Shown: one piece after another, positions 1 to 9,374 of the stretch
Layout: each line of letters opens with the position of its first letter
Numbering within the stretch: position 1 is the first letter of the stretch
Assembly: GCF_034471385.1 (NCBI RefSeq)
Contig: NZ_JARGYU010000003.1
Span: 113,189-177,188 of the forward strand
DNA length: 64,000 bases
Reading direction: 5' to 3'
From: Lyticum sinuosum
GTDB lineage: Bacteria > Pseudomonadota > Alphaproteobacteria > Rickettsiales > Midichloriaceae
The notes under the pieces: model-generated
The model's input: only the letters and a program-made list of their open reading frames with translations
The model's database searches: none
Told to the model about the DNA's origin: nothing
Made by a program: the position numbers and the translations under genes

Positions 1-247
1 ATAAATAATAAAAAATAATTAAATATTCTTTATTAATTAACTTTATTGATCAAGTATTTTCCATTTTTATGTGATAAATTCAAAAATGATCTAAAATAAT
101 AAAGTAATAGAAAATGCTGTAAGAAAATATTGATAAATAATAAAAAATAATTAGATATTCTTTATTAATTAAATATTCTTTATTAAATAACTTTATTAAT
201 CAAGTATTTTCCATTTTTATGTGATAAATTCAAAAATGATCTAAAAG
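1..247. repeat. Imperfect direct repeat pair in the intergenic region
   Basis: Two copies of an AT-rich unit lie at about 1-96 and 133-246. The right-hand 46 bases are identical between copies (51-96 and 201-246, offset 150). The second copy carries a short internal duplication near 150-185. The second copy ends two bases before the duplicated rpmI fragment at 249, so the duplications may be linked. I see no gene in 369-707 beyond simple AT-rich sequence. Confidence 0.8.
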
Positions 248-248
248 A

Positions 249-368
249 TTTCAACTTGATCTAATATTGTAGTACCGCGTAGAGTTCTAAGTTGTCTATT
301 GCCTAATTTTCTCATGTTATGTCTTTTATTAGCTTGTGTAGATTTTATTTTTCCACTAGCTAGTATTT
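249..368 (-). pseudogene. Partial duplicate of rpmI (bL35 gene fragment)
   Basis: Bases 249-362 are identical to 848-961 of the intact rpmI gene (offset 599), and similarity fades over the next few bases. The fragment corresponds to roughly residues 17-55 of the L35 protein and has neither start nor stop in place, so it is a gene remnant. It lies downstream of rpmI, where rplT is usually found in bacteria. The perfect identity implies a recent duplication or ongoing gene conversion. Confidence 0.85.
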
Positions 369-707
369 ATTCAATCCTTATTTAATATAAATAATATTTA
401 TACAATATTTTATGAAATATTAATTATTTATTATATATTTTAATATTATTAAATAAATTATATATAAATATATACTTTTATATATTAAAAGATTAAAATT
501 AAGATTTTAAAAATAAATATATTAGTAATTCATCAAAAAAAAGAAAAATTAATTATATTTATAGTAATATTTATGATATTATTGATGAAGTATTTATTAT
601 ATATCATAATAATAAAAATTATAAATTTATTACATATTTATTATATGTAATTCATTACATGTATTTATATTTTACTATGATTTTACTATAAAAATACTTT
701 AATTTAT

Positions 708-1010
708 TTAATTGATATTTTCTATTTGAGATAGAATCTTTTCCCCAAGTTCACTAAATTCACGTATTTGTTCATCAGTAAAAGAAATAACTTGTTTTGG
801 TTTTCTTCTTTTAGAGTTATATGGAAAATAAGCACGTACACGTCTTGTTTCAACTTGATCTAATATTGTAGTACCGCGTAGAGTTCTAAGTTGTCTATTG
901 CCTAATTTTCTCATGTTATGTCTTTTATTAGCTTGTGTAGATTTTATTTTTCCACTAGCTAATACTTTAAATCTTTTTTTAGCACCACTTTTAGTTTTTA
1001 GCTTAGGCAT
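708..1010 (-). CDS. rpmI: 50S ribosomal protein L35 (bL35), C-terminally extended
   Basis: Component of the large ribosomal subunit. The N-terminus is the L35 signature: MPKLKTKSGAKKRF followed by a basic stretch with SGKIKSTQANKRH. The conserved family length is about 65 residues, ending near YFPYN; this protein has 100. The last 35 residues are a mixed-charge extension that I do not recognise. L35 normally precedes rplT (L20) in one operon, but no rplT follows here; the downstream DNA instead holds repeats and a partial copy of rpmI. The ATG start gives the canonical N-terminus. Family assignment is firm; the role of the extension is unknown. Confidence 0.93.
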   Translation of the reverse strand: MPKLKTKSGAKKRFKVLASGKIKSTQANKRHNMRKLGNRQLRTLRGTTILDQVETRRVRAYFPYNSKRRKPKQVISFTDEQIREFSELGEKILSQIENIN

Positions 1011-1220
1011 ATATTAATATTCATATTTTATAAATGATTTCAATCACTTTTTAAACAATTTTATGCTATCAAAGTAATACTGAAATTGCAACAGCTTTTG
1101 GAAAATATCATTTTATGAACTAAAAATACATTAATATAAAATTTACTTATATTATTGCATATTTATTACTTATAAATATAGCTATTAAAGATTTGTACAG
1201 CAAATTAATTAATATTTTGC

Positions 1221-1296
1221 TGGCAGGAGCGAAAGGAATCGAACCCTCAACCCCCGGTTTTGGAGACCGGTGCTCTGCCAATTGAGCTACGCTCCT
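1221..1296 (-). tRNA. tRNA-Trp (anticodon CCA)
   Basis: The complementary strand reads as a full cloverleaf. The acceptor arm AGGAGCG pairs with CGCTCCT, followed by discriminator G and an encoded CCA end at 1221-1223. The D arm contains TAGCTC and GAGC, the anticodon loop is CTCCAAA with anticodon CCA, and the T arm contains GGTTCGATTCC. These features match bacterial tRNA-Trp. An apparent reading frame across this locus is only a shadow of the tRNA. Confidence 0.95.
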
Positions 1297-1479
1297 ATAT
1301 AAAGCTATACCGAATATTAATACACATATTTTATAAAAAAACAATATAAAGTTTTGTAATAAAAATTTATCTATAAAGAATTATATATTAAAAAATAATA
1401 TAATTAATATTAAATTCATATATTAAAAATTTTTTAAGAAAAATTTAAAATCTTTTTATATCTTTACAAAATTATTTTT

Positions 1480-2748
1480 TTAATAAAAATTCACTTTTTT
1501 CATTAATTTTACTTTAAAATGACGAAATAATCCTTGAATTGGCCACACAGCAGCATCACCTAAAGCACATATAGTATGACCTTCAATTTGTTTTGTGATT
1601 TGAAATAATGTTTCTAAATCCTCAATACTTCCATTTCCATCTGCTATACGTGACATTATGCGATATATCCATCCTGTTCCCTCACGGCATGGAGTACATT
1701 GGCCACATGATTCATCCATATAAAATTTCGAAAGATTAGCTATTGCAGCAACTAAATCTGTTGATTTATCCATAACTATTACACCACCTGTACCTAAATA
1801 GCTACCTGCTTCTTTTAAGCTATCAAAATCCATTAAAACAGTTTCACATATATGTTTAGGTAAAAGAGGTACAGAAGATCCACCAGGAATTATAGCTAGA
1901 AGATTATCCCATCCACCTTTCACACCTCCAGCATACTTATTGATAAGCTCTTTTAATGGGATTGACATTTCTTGTTCAACATTACAAGGATTGTTAACAT
2001 GTCCAGATATACTAAATATTTTACAACCATAATTATTAGGTCTTCCCATACTTTTAAACCAATCTGCACCACGTCTTATAATTGTAGGAACAGATGCAAT
2101 AGTTTCTACATTATTTACAACTGTTGGACATCCATATAATCCATTTACTGCAGGAAAATTCGGTGGTTTTAATCTCGGTATACCTCTATGTCCCTCTAAA
2201 CTATTTAAAAGTGCTGTTTCTTCGCCACAAATATAAGCTCCTGCACCACGATGAATGTACAAATCAAAATTGTAAGAACTATTTACTATGTTCTTTCCTA
2301 ATAATCCATAAGCATAAGCTTCATCAATTGCTCTTTGTAGTATCTTTGCTTCGTAATAATACTCACCACGAATATATATATATCCAACTTCTGCTTTTAT
2401 TGCGTATGCAGCTATTAATGCTCCTTCAATTATTTTATGAGGTTCATGTCTTATTATAAATCTATCTTTGCATGTTCCAGGCTCTCCTTCATCCGCATTA
2501 ATAACTAGATATGATGGTTTATCAGAATTCTTTACTTTAGGCATAAATGACCATTTTGCTCCAGTTGAAAATCCAGCCCCTCCACGACCACGTAATCCAG
2601 AATCTTTAATTATATCTATTATATTATCAGGATTCTTTTGTAATATTTTATCTATATCAACCCAATCTCCTCTTTTTATAGAATCTTTTAATGTAGATGA
2701 AAATTTACCCTGAAGATTAGAGAAAATAAATCTATAATTATCAGACAT
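1480..2748 (-). CDS. nuoF: NADH-quinone oxidoreductase subunit F
   Basis: Subunit of the peripheral arm of complex I that binds NADH and FMN and carries the N3 [4Fe-4S] cluster. The glycine-rich GRGGAGFSTG motif is at about residues 54-63. The GAGAYICGEETALL nucleotide/FMN region is near residue 170. The cluster ligands CGQCTPCREG are near residue 350, with the fourth Cys in TICALGD near residue 394. The length of 422 residues is normal for NuoF. It is separated from nuoD and nuoE, which lie about 52 kb away in this window, so the complex I genes are split. The ATG start gives a normal N-terminus. Confidence 0.97.
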   Translation of the reverse strand: MSDNYRFIFSNLQGKFSSTLKDSIKRGDWVDIDKILQKNPDNIIDIIKDSGLRGRGGAGFSTGAKWSFMPKVKNSDKPSYLVINADEGEPGTCKDRFIIRHEPHKIIEGALIAAYAIKAEVGYIYIRGEYYYEAKILQRAIDEAYAYGLLGKNIVNSSYNFDLYIHRGAGAYICGEETALLNSLEGHRGIPRLKPPNFPAVNGLYGCPTVVNNVETIASVPTIIRRGADWFKSMGRPNNYGCKIFSISGHVNNPCNVEQEMSIPLKELINKYAGGVKGGWDNLLAIIPGGSSVPLLPKHICETVLMDFDSLKEAGSYLGTGGVIVMDKSTDLVAAIANLSKFYMDESCGQCTPCREGTGWIYRIMSRIADGNGSIEDLETLFQITKQIEGHTICALGDAAVWPIQGLFRHFKVKLMKKVNFY

Positions 2749-2871
2749 TTTTAATGAAGATATATTTTTAACAAATTATTTCTTAGTCATTATAATAATA
2801 CACTTATATTTTAATTTATCAATTTAGTATCTATATTTTCTGTCTATATTATATATATTTATAATATATAT

Positions 2872-4704
2872 TTATACAATTAGTCGATTAATCCTAGAAA
2901 TTAAATCATGAGGTTTATCTATTATTTCTCCATCAGATATACATGCTTGACCAAAAATAACCTCAACAATATCAGATACTATTTCGTGAGAATCTAAATT
3001 ATCACTGAGTTTCTTTAAAATTGGATGATTTATATTAATTTCTAAGATTTTTGCTGATTTAGAATATAATTGTTTTTGTTCTAATAAAATCTTCTCCATT
3101 CTACCGCTCATTGATCCTTCTGGAACTGATAAGCAAGATGGACTACTAATCAATTTTTTTGAAATACGAACATCCTTAACTCTATTACTTAGTATATCTT
3201 TAAAAGATTTAATAATTTTTTCTTCTAATAATTTATCATCTTTATTTTTTAATTTATCAACTTCAGTATCATTATCAATTATACTACCATCACAATGAAT
3301 AACATTTTTTAATTCATAATTTTTATATTGATTTACAACTTGTATCCAAAAATCATCTACTGGATCTTTAAGTAAAAGAACTTCGATTCCACGGTTGATA
3401 AAGCTTTCTATCTGTGGACTCTTACGAAGATTATCTATATCATAACCTGTAAGATAATATATTTTATCTTGTCCATCAACCATTCTATCTATATATGTTT
3501 GGAGGTTTATAATCTCATCTTCAGATTTTGAAGTATAAAAATGACAAATATCAAGTATTTGTTCTTTTTCTTCTAGAGCATTTTCACATAATCCTTCCTT
3601 TATAACTTCACCAAAATTTTTCCAGAAATTTGTAAATTCAATAGTATCATTTTCAATCTTCTTTTTTAATTCTGATAATATTTTTTTTACAAGAGATTTT
3701 TTTATTTTATTAACTGTATTATTATATTGTAAGTTTTCACGACTTATATTTAATGGAAGATCATTAGAGTCTACTATACCGCGTATAAATCTTAAATAAG
3801 ATGGCATAATACTAACTGTATCATCTGTAATAAAAACACGCTTTATATATAATTTTACACGACTTTTTCTATCTTGATGAAATAAATCAAATGGTTTATT
3901 TTTTGGGATATAAAGTAAACTTGTATATTCCAATACACCTTCAATTTTATTATGTATTGTCATCCATGGAGTATCTGGAGAATGTGATACATGTCTATAG
4001 AATTCATTATATTCATTCTCACTTATTTCAGATTTTGGTCGAATCCATAAAGCTGTTCCTGTATTTAATATTTCCTCATTCCCATTTTCATCAGTTAATT
4101 TTATTGGAAAAGCTATATGATCTGAATATGTTGATATAATATGTCTAATTCTATACTTATCTATAAAATCGCATTCTTCAGGTTTTATAGTAAGTTCAAT
4201 TGTAGTTCCACGAGGAAGAATATGTTCATATTCTTGAACTTCAAATCCATTTTCTCCATCAGATGACCAAACAAATGTTTTCTGATCTTCTTTATTTTCT
4301 ACATATTTTGTTGAATAAACTATAACATTGTTTGCTACTATAAAAGATGAATAAAATCCAACTCCAAATTGACCTATTTGTTGATGACCGGTATTGTTTT
4401 TCATCTGTTCAATAAATTTTTGCGTTCCTGAATATGCTATATTTCCAAGATTTTCCACAAGATCTTCTTCATTCATTCCTATTCCATTGTCGCTAATTAT
4501 TATTTTTGATGCATTTTTATCTAATTTGATTTTTATTTCTAATGGAGATTCTTCATTTCCAAGTGATAAATATCTAAATTTATCGCATGCATCAGAAGCA
4601 TTAGAAATTAATTCTCTAATAAATATATCTTTATTTGTATAAATAGAATGAATTACTAGATTTAAAACTTTCCCTATTTCAGCATTAAATTGATGTTTAC
4701 TCAT
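2872..4704 (-). CDS. htpG: Molecular chaperone HtpG (Hsp90 family)
   Basis: Cytosolic ATP-dependent chaperone. The N-terminal GHKL ATPase domain shows RELISNASDA (residues 30-39, catalytic Glu and Mg-binding Asn), DNGIGM (72-77) and GQFGVGFYS (111-119). The middle domain contains the RGIVDS and NISRENLQ motifs, and a C-terminal dimerisation domain follows. The length of 610 residues is normal for bacterial HtpG. It is alone on this strand with about 120 bases to nuoF and a divergent deaminase gene upstream. No CIRCE or other heat-shock operator is obvious in the 168-base upstream gap. Confidence 0.97.
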   Translation of the reverse strand: MSKHQFNAEIGKVLNLVIHSIYTNKDIFIRELISNASDACDKFRYLSLGNEESPLEIKIKLDKNASKIIISDNGIGMNEEDLVENLGNIAYSGTQKFIEQMKNNTGHQQIGQFGVGFYSSFIVANNVIVYSTKYVENKEDQKTFVWSSDGENGFEVQEYEHILPRGTTIELTIKPEECDFIDKYRIRHIISTYSDHIAFPIKLTDENGNEEILNTGTALWIRPKSEISENEYNEFYRHVSHSPDTPWMTIHNKIEGVLEYTSLLYIPKNKPFDLFHQDRKSRVKLYIKRVFITDDTVSIMPSYLRFIRGIVDSNDLPLNISRENLQYNNTVNKIKKSLVKKILSELKKKIENDTIEFTNFWKNFGEVIKEGLCENALEEKEQILDICHFYTSKSEDEIINLQTYIDRMVDGQDKIYYLTGYDIDNLRKSPQIESFINRGIEVLLLKDPVDDFWIQVVNQYKNYELKNVIHCDGSIIDNDTEVDKLKNKDDKLLEEKIIKSFKDILSNRVKDVRISKKLISSPSCLSVPEGSMSGRMEKILLEQKQLYSKSAKILEININHPILKKLSDNLDSHEIVSDIVEVIFGQACISDGEIIDKPHDLISRINRLIV

Positions 4705-4872
4705 AAAAATTTATTTATGTGAATAATTTGTTAATTACTTGTTAAGTATCCTTATAAATATATATTCTATACACCGATAGTTTCAATCCCTAGTAATAAA
4801 ATAATTTTGATTTAATGTTTTATTTTAATTTATTTGTCTTTATTTATTTTTGTTTTTATTTAAATTTGTTTA

Positions 4873-5397
4873 TTGAATATGTTTATTTCTTTTATGAATA
4901 ATGCACTGAAAAATGCAGAATTATCATTATTAAATAATGAAGTACCTGTTGGGGCAGTTTTAGTTAAAAACAATAATATTATAGCAGAAGCAAGAAATTG
5001 TATGAGTTTATTAAAAAATCCTATAAAACATGCTGAAATATTATTAGTAGAAAATGAAATAATAAAGATAAAAAGTAAATACCTTAATAAATACGATATA
5101 TATGTTACTCTTCAGCCTTGTGATATGTGTTTATATGCTTTAAGATTAATAAGAATACGTAGAATATATTTTGGAGCTTATACAAATTCTTCTTTGCAAT
5201 CAAATATTACAAAATTAAACTTAATTAAAAATGATAATAAAAATAAAAAATATATTAAAAATGATAATATTGATACAAAAAACTTATCAAAAAATTCAAA
5301 TAAAATAGAGATTTATGGCGGTATTATGGAAGATAAATGTAGTAATATACTAAAAAAATTTTTTAAACAAAAAAGGAATATAAATATAAAATATTAG
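4873..5397 (+). CDS. tadA: TadA-like tRNA adenosine deaminase
   Basis: Zinc-dependent deaminase of the cytidine/deoxycytidylate deaminase superfamily, probably converting A34 to inosine in tRNA-Arg(ACG). The zinc site is present: HAE at residues 53-55 (His ligand and proton-shuttle Glu) and PCDMC at 82-86 (two Cys ligands). NNEVPVGAVLV near residue 22 is typical of TadA. The Lys/Asn-rich stretch at about 115-145 is longer than in standard TadA. The frame opens with TTG at 4873; an ATG two codons later (4879) is an equally plausible start. Superfamily assignment is firm, and TadA is the best fit because every bacterium needs it. Confidence 0.88.
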   Translation: MNMFISFMNNALKNAELSLLNNEVPVGAVLVKNNNIIAEARNCMSLLKNPIKHAEILLVENEIIKIKSKYLNKYDIYVTLQPCDMCLYALRLIRIRRIYFGAYTNSSLQSNITKLNLIKNDNKNKKYIKNDNIDTKNLSKNSNKIEIYGGIMEDKCSNILKKFFKQKRNINIKY

Positions 5398-5679
5398 CAA
5401 AGTTATTCTTATAATATATTATCAATATGTGTATAAAATGAATATAAAAATATACTAAAAAGATCTAAAAATAGATATGTTATATTGTTATTGTTATATT
5501 ATTATATCTATATATACACATATAAAAAATAAAAAATTTATTATTTATAATACTAAAGCTATTGATATATGCAATATATATACATATATAATTTATATAG
5601 ATATAGTATTAATAATATAAAAATACATTTAAAATATCTGATATTAAATATATTATAAAAATATAAATAAAAATATAAT

Positions 5680-6255
5680 ATGGAGCACACTAACCCTAAT
5701 CAATGGTATGGAACAACAATCCTAGCTATTCAACACAATGGAGAGACAATAATTGCAGGAGATGGACAAGTAAGTCTTGGAAATACAATTATGAAATCAA
5801 CAGCTAATAAATTGAGACGCCTTTGGAATGGAAGTATTATTTCTGGATTTGCAGGAGCAACTGCCGATGCATTCACTTTATTTGAAAGACTAGAACATAA
5901 ACTTGAATCTTATCGTGGTCAATTACAGAAATCAGCTGTTGAATTAGCAAGAGACTGGAGAACAGATAAATATTTAAGAAAACTCGAGGCAATGCTTATT
6001 GTTGCAGATTCAGAAGAAATATTTGTAATCACAGGAAATGGAGATGTACTAAAACCAGAAGGACAAATTACAGCAATTGGCTCTGGTGGAAACTATGCTT
6101 TATCAGCAGCGCTAGGAATATTATCAGTAGATAATAATAAAGACTTATCAGCAGAAGATATAGCAAGAAAATCAATGAAAATTGCAGCTGATATATGTGT
6201 ATATACAAATCATGAGGTGAGGATACTAAAAGTAGTACCAAAAAAACCTGAATAG
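5680..6255 (+). CDS. hslV: ATP-dependent protease peptidase subunit HslV (ClpQ)
   Basis: Proteasome-like threonine peptidase that forms a dodecamer and works with the HslU ATPase. The mature enzyme should begin at Thr12 after an 11-residue propeptide (WYGTTILA). The following IAGDGQVSLGNTIMK block is diagnostic. GFAGATADAFTLFERLE and SGGNYALSAA are also conserved. The length of 191 residues is normal. hslU usually follows hslV directly, but here a hairpin and a convergent unknown gene follow, so hslU must lie elsewhere if present. About 280 bases of AT-rich sequence precede it without a recognisable gene. Confidence 0.96.
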   Translation: MEHTNPNQWYGTTILAIQHNGETIIAGDGQVSLGNTIMKSTANKLRRLWNGSIISGFAGATADAFTLFERLEHKLESYRGQLQKSAVELARDWRTDKYLRKLEAMLIVADSEEIFVITGNGDVLKPEGQITAIGSGGNYALSAALGILSVDNNKDLSAEDIARKSMKIAADICVYTNHEVRILKVVPKKPE

Positions 6256-6450
6256 ATACTTGAATAGATACTTTATTTTATTGATATTAATATCAAAAGA
6301 TAAATATTATATATAATATAGTATAATATAATAAAGTGTAAAATAAGACTGTTTTTAGATAAATATAAAATAATTTATTTAAAATATATTATTATTATAT
6401 CATATTATTATTTTAACATAATAAATAATTTATCCTTTATCTTGAGGAGA

Positions 6451-6477
6451 TCAACCAATTGTAAAACAACTGGTTGA
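6451..6477. terminator. Hairpin between convergent genes, possible bidirectional terminator
   Basis: An 11-bp stem (6451-6461 pairing with 6467-6477, one G-U pair on one strand) closes a 5-base loop of TAAAA. It is followed on the plus strand by a T-rich tract and lies between hslV (plus) and the convergent gene at 6559-7110 (minus). It is the only clear stem in the roughly 300-base gap, which otherwise looks empty. The U tract is imperfect, so termination is an inference. Confidence 0.6.
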
Positions 6478-6558
6478 CCATTTTATATTTATTAATAAAC
6501 TAAAGTATAAAATAGTTTATAGTTTATTATAGTTTATTGTATTTTTTCCCTATAACTA

Positions 6559-7110
6559 TTATACTTTAATATTACTCTGATTTTTATTTCCTATAAGATC
6601 ATTAGAAACAAGACTAATATGAGAATTTTCTCCAGAAAATGAACCTTTTTCTATTAATAATTTTTTTTGCAAAGAATTACAATTACATTCAAAAATTCTA
6701 TTTATTCTTTCTAACAAATTTATATTTAAGAAGAAATTATATAATAGTTGTTTAGTTTTATTAAAAAGGATTTTAAGATCTTTAAGAGGATTATTATCTT
6801 CAATCTCATTAATTTTCTGTTGACGTTTAATTTCTATATTTTCTTGCATCTCTTCTACTAATTTATTTATCTGAATACTTCTATAGTTACTTGCGCCAGA
6901 AAAAACTAAATTTTGTATTTCCTCGATATCATTAAACATATCATCATATTCATCATTATGAAATGCTGCAAGAATTTTCGTTTTATATTGATTTATTGGC
7001 TCTTCTGACATTAAAATCTGATCAGGATCCGAAATAAAAGAACGAGAATCTTGTTGATCTTGAAATTCCTCTTTTAAAAGACTAAATATTTGTTGAATAT
7101 TACTTTTCAT
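6559..7110 (-). CDS. Hypothetical protein, acidic and helical
   Basis: I do not recognise this 183-residue protein. It has no signal peptide and no obvious membrane segment. Its middle (about residues 75-140) is rich in Glu, Lys, Gln and Ile and reads like coiled coil. Residues 125-150 are more hydrophobic and contain Phe/Leu/Tyr. Two Cys fall close together in ECNCN near residue 142. It starts with ATG and is followed by the hairpin shared with hslV. It could be a lineage-specific regulator or secreted effector, but nothing in the sequence decides this. Confidence 0.55.
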   Translation of the reverse strand: MKSNIQQIFSLLKEEFQDQQDSRSFISDPDQILMSEEPINQYKTKILAAFHNDEYDDMFNDIEEIQNLVFSGASNYRSIQINKLVEEMQENIEIKRQQKINEIEDNNPLKDLKILFNKTKQLLYNFFLNINLLERINRIFECNCNSLQKKLLIEKGSFSGENSHISLVSNDLIGNKNQSNIKV

Positions 7111-7232
7111 AGTGCTTAATTTAAATTTTTAGTTACTATTACATAACTATATAATTATTTATTATATAGTTAAGATTATATGCAACTGCATATAAATTAT
7201 TTAATTTAATGTTGATTATACACAAATTGAAA

Positions 7233-7493
7233 TAAATTACAACATTATTTTAATAAAATTAAATACTACAATAAATCTATTGCTATTGAATAAGATCTGT
7301 TAAAGAAATGTAATTACGTTAAAAATTTTACTTAAAATTGTATAAAAATACTAAAAATTCGTAAATTACAACATTATTTTAATAAAATTAAATACTACAA
7401 TAAATCTATTGCTATTGAATAAGATCTGTTGAATAAATGTAATTACGTTAAAAATTTTACTTAAAATTGTATAAAAATACTAAAAATTCGTAA
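7233..7493. repeat. 129-bp tandem duplication in a non-coding gap
   Basis: Bases 7233-7361 are repeated immediately at 7362-7490, with only about two differences (near 7312-7316 and 7441 in alignment). The unit contains no convincing reading frame. It occupies about half of the 520-base gap between the unknown gene at 6559-7110 and mtaB; the rest of that gap is AT-rich and shows nothing else. A unit with few differences and no spacer indicates a recent local duplication. Confidence 0.9.
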
Positions 7494-7634
7494 TTTTTCA
7501 AAAAAAAACTACAAACTACAAACTAAAATATAAAATAATGATATTTATGAATTTTGATTTATATTAATTTATATAATTCTTTTATGAGAAAATTATTAAA
7601 AATAATAAAATAAATATAAAAATTATATTATATA

Positions 7635-9272
7635 TTAATTTAATATTATTCCATTCATACAATATTCTGATTTATATGAATCAATTCCTGTTATTATCGT
7701 ATTATAAATTTTACCACAAATCAGATTATTAATCAAATTATCTTTAATATTCTTATTAAATTGATTTTTATTTTTATTATTTTCAATAATATTAGAAATA
7801 TTATCTAATTTTTTTGGTAATATATTACTATTTTCTATTTTTATCAAACCAAAATTTTCACCTCTTGCCATTCCATTTCCTTCAATAACAACAGAAATTG
7901 TTTTACCAATCTGAGAATTATAATATGATAATAATCTCTGTTTAGCATCTTCTCTGAGTATCTTCGCGCGAGATTTTCTAACATGATATGGAATTTGTGG
8001 CATTCTTGCTGCAGGAGTTTCAGGTCTTTCTGAATAAGGAAAAATATGACAATATATAATATTACATTCTTGTAATAAATTTCTAGTATTTTCAAACATA
8101 TCATCAGTTTCTGTTGGAAAACCAGCAATAATATCAGCACCAAATACAATATTTGGATTAATTATACGTGCATGAGAACAAAAATCAATAATTTGCTGTC
8201 TATTATGCCTACGTTTCATTCTTTTTAGAATAATATCATCACCAGCTTGTAGACTTATATGCAAATGCGGCATAAATCGTTTTTCATTAGCTAATAAATA
8301 TAAAATATCTTCATCTATTTCAGCTACATCAATAGATGATAAACGTATTCGTTTTATATCTGGAACTAAATTTAGTAATCTACGAACTATTTGTCCTAAT
8401 TTTGGATGTCCTGGTAAATCAATACCATAATCTGTTATATCTACACCAGTAAATACTATTTCACCACATCCATTATCAATAAGTCCTTTGACTTGAGATA
8501 CTATATTAGCCATTGGAAGACTACGACTAGGACCTCTACCATAAGGAATTATACAAAACGTACAACGATGATTACATCCATTTTGAATCTGGACAAAACC
8601 CCTTCCTTTAAATGAATTTTTATAAATATCTTTCCAATTTTTATCAATTTTTGATTCTAATGTAAAGATTTCTAGCGATTTATCAGGAAAAACAAATGAT
8701 TTTCTTGATTGTATATCATTTTCTGATAATTCTATATCATTTTTTATTTTTTTACTATTAAAAGTAATATCGTTTAACTTTTCAGAAAATAACTGATTAT
8801 TTATTTTCTTATATTCATTAATATCTAATTTTTTTGTATTATCTATTATACCAGACACTTCTGGCATATTTTCATAAAATTTTTTATCAGTTTGAGATGC
8901 ACATCCTGTAATATAAATTTTTGCTTCTGGATGATTTTTATATAAACTACGTATTGTTTGTTTAACTTGTCTTTCTGCTTCTTTTGTAACAGCACAGCTA
9001 TTGATAACTATAACATTATCTACATTTAATTTCTTTAAATTATAAGATATAATATCGCTTTCTGATGAATTAAGACGACATCCAAAATTTATAACTTTAC
9101 TTTCAAACGAATTGGCGGATGGATTTAAACTTATAGAATCATTATTATTTGATTCACTATATAAATTTAATAAATTATTATTTATGCTTTGATCAGATTT
9201 ATAATTCTGATCTTTATACTTTTCAGAATTATTTTCAGAATTATAATTATTTGTAGTATCTATATTGGACAC
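7635..9272 (-). CDS. mtaB: tRNA (N6-threonylcarbamoyladenosine(37)-C2)-methylthiotransferase, MtaB type
   Basis: Radical SAM methylthiotransferase that converts t6A37 to ms2t6A in tRNAs. The N-terminal domain carries the auxiliary cluster Cys at about 65 (INFGCRLNSSE), 93 (NSCAVT) and 124 (TGCASQ). The radical SAM motif CNHRCTFC is at 233-240, followed by GRGPSRS. The NFGCRLN and NSCAVTKEAERQ motifs favour MtaB over MiaB or RimO. At 545 residues it is over 100 longer than usual: a 55-residue Asn/Ser-rich N-terminal extension precedes the domain, and Asn/Lys-rich insertions lie at about 150-215 and near the C-terminus. It is the last gene of a run with the VirB2-like gene and ftsY. Confidence 0.92.
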   Translation of the reverse strand: MSNIDTTNNYNSENNSEKYKDQNYKSDQSINNNLLNLYSESNNNDSISLNPSANSFESKVINFGCRLNSSESDIISYNLKKLNVDNVIVINSCAVTKEAERQVKQTIRSLYKNHPEAKIYITGCASQTDKKFYENMPEVSGIIDNTKKLDINEYKKINNQLFSEKLNDITFNSKKIKNDIELSENDIQSRKSFVFPDKSLEIFTLESKIDKNWKDIYKNSFKGRGFVQIQNGCNHRCTFCIIPYGRGPSRSLPMANIVSQVKGLIDNGCGEIVFTGVDITDYGIDLPGHPKLGQIVRRLLNLVPDIKRIRLSSIDVAEIDEDILYLLANEKRFMPHLHISLQAGDDIILKRMKRRHNRQQIIDFCSHARIINPNIVFGADIIAGFPTETDDMFENTRNLLQECNIIYCHIFPYSERPETPAARMPQIPYHVRKSRAKILREDAKQRLLSYYNSQIGKTISVVIEGNGMARGENFGLIKIENSNILPKKLDNISNIIENNKNKNQFNKNIKDNLINNLICGKIYNTIITGIDSYKSEYCMNGIILN

Positions 9273-9374
9273 TTTTAGTTTTTATTGTTTTTAATGAATC
9301 AAGTTATTAATTTACTAGTAATTTACAATTATTACATATATAAATTCAACTTAATTCATTTATACAACTATGAA

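Noticed and set aside
708..1010. Initial reading of the first gene as rplT (L20)
   Set aside because: The N-terminus is the L35 signature; L20 motifs are absent.
1147..1344. 65-codon minus-strand frame
   Set aside because: It overlaps the tRNA-Trp gene fully and its central part is the translated tRNA.
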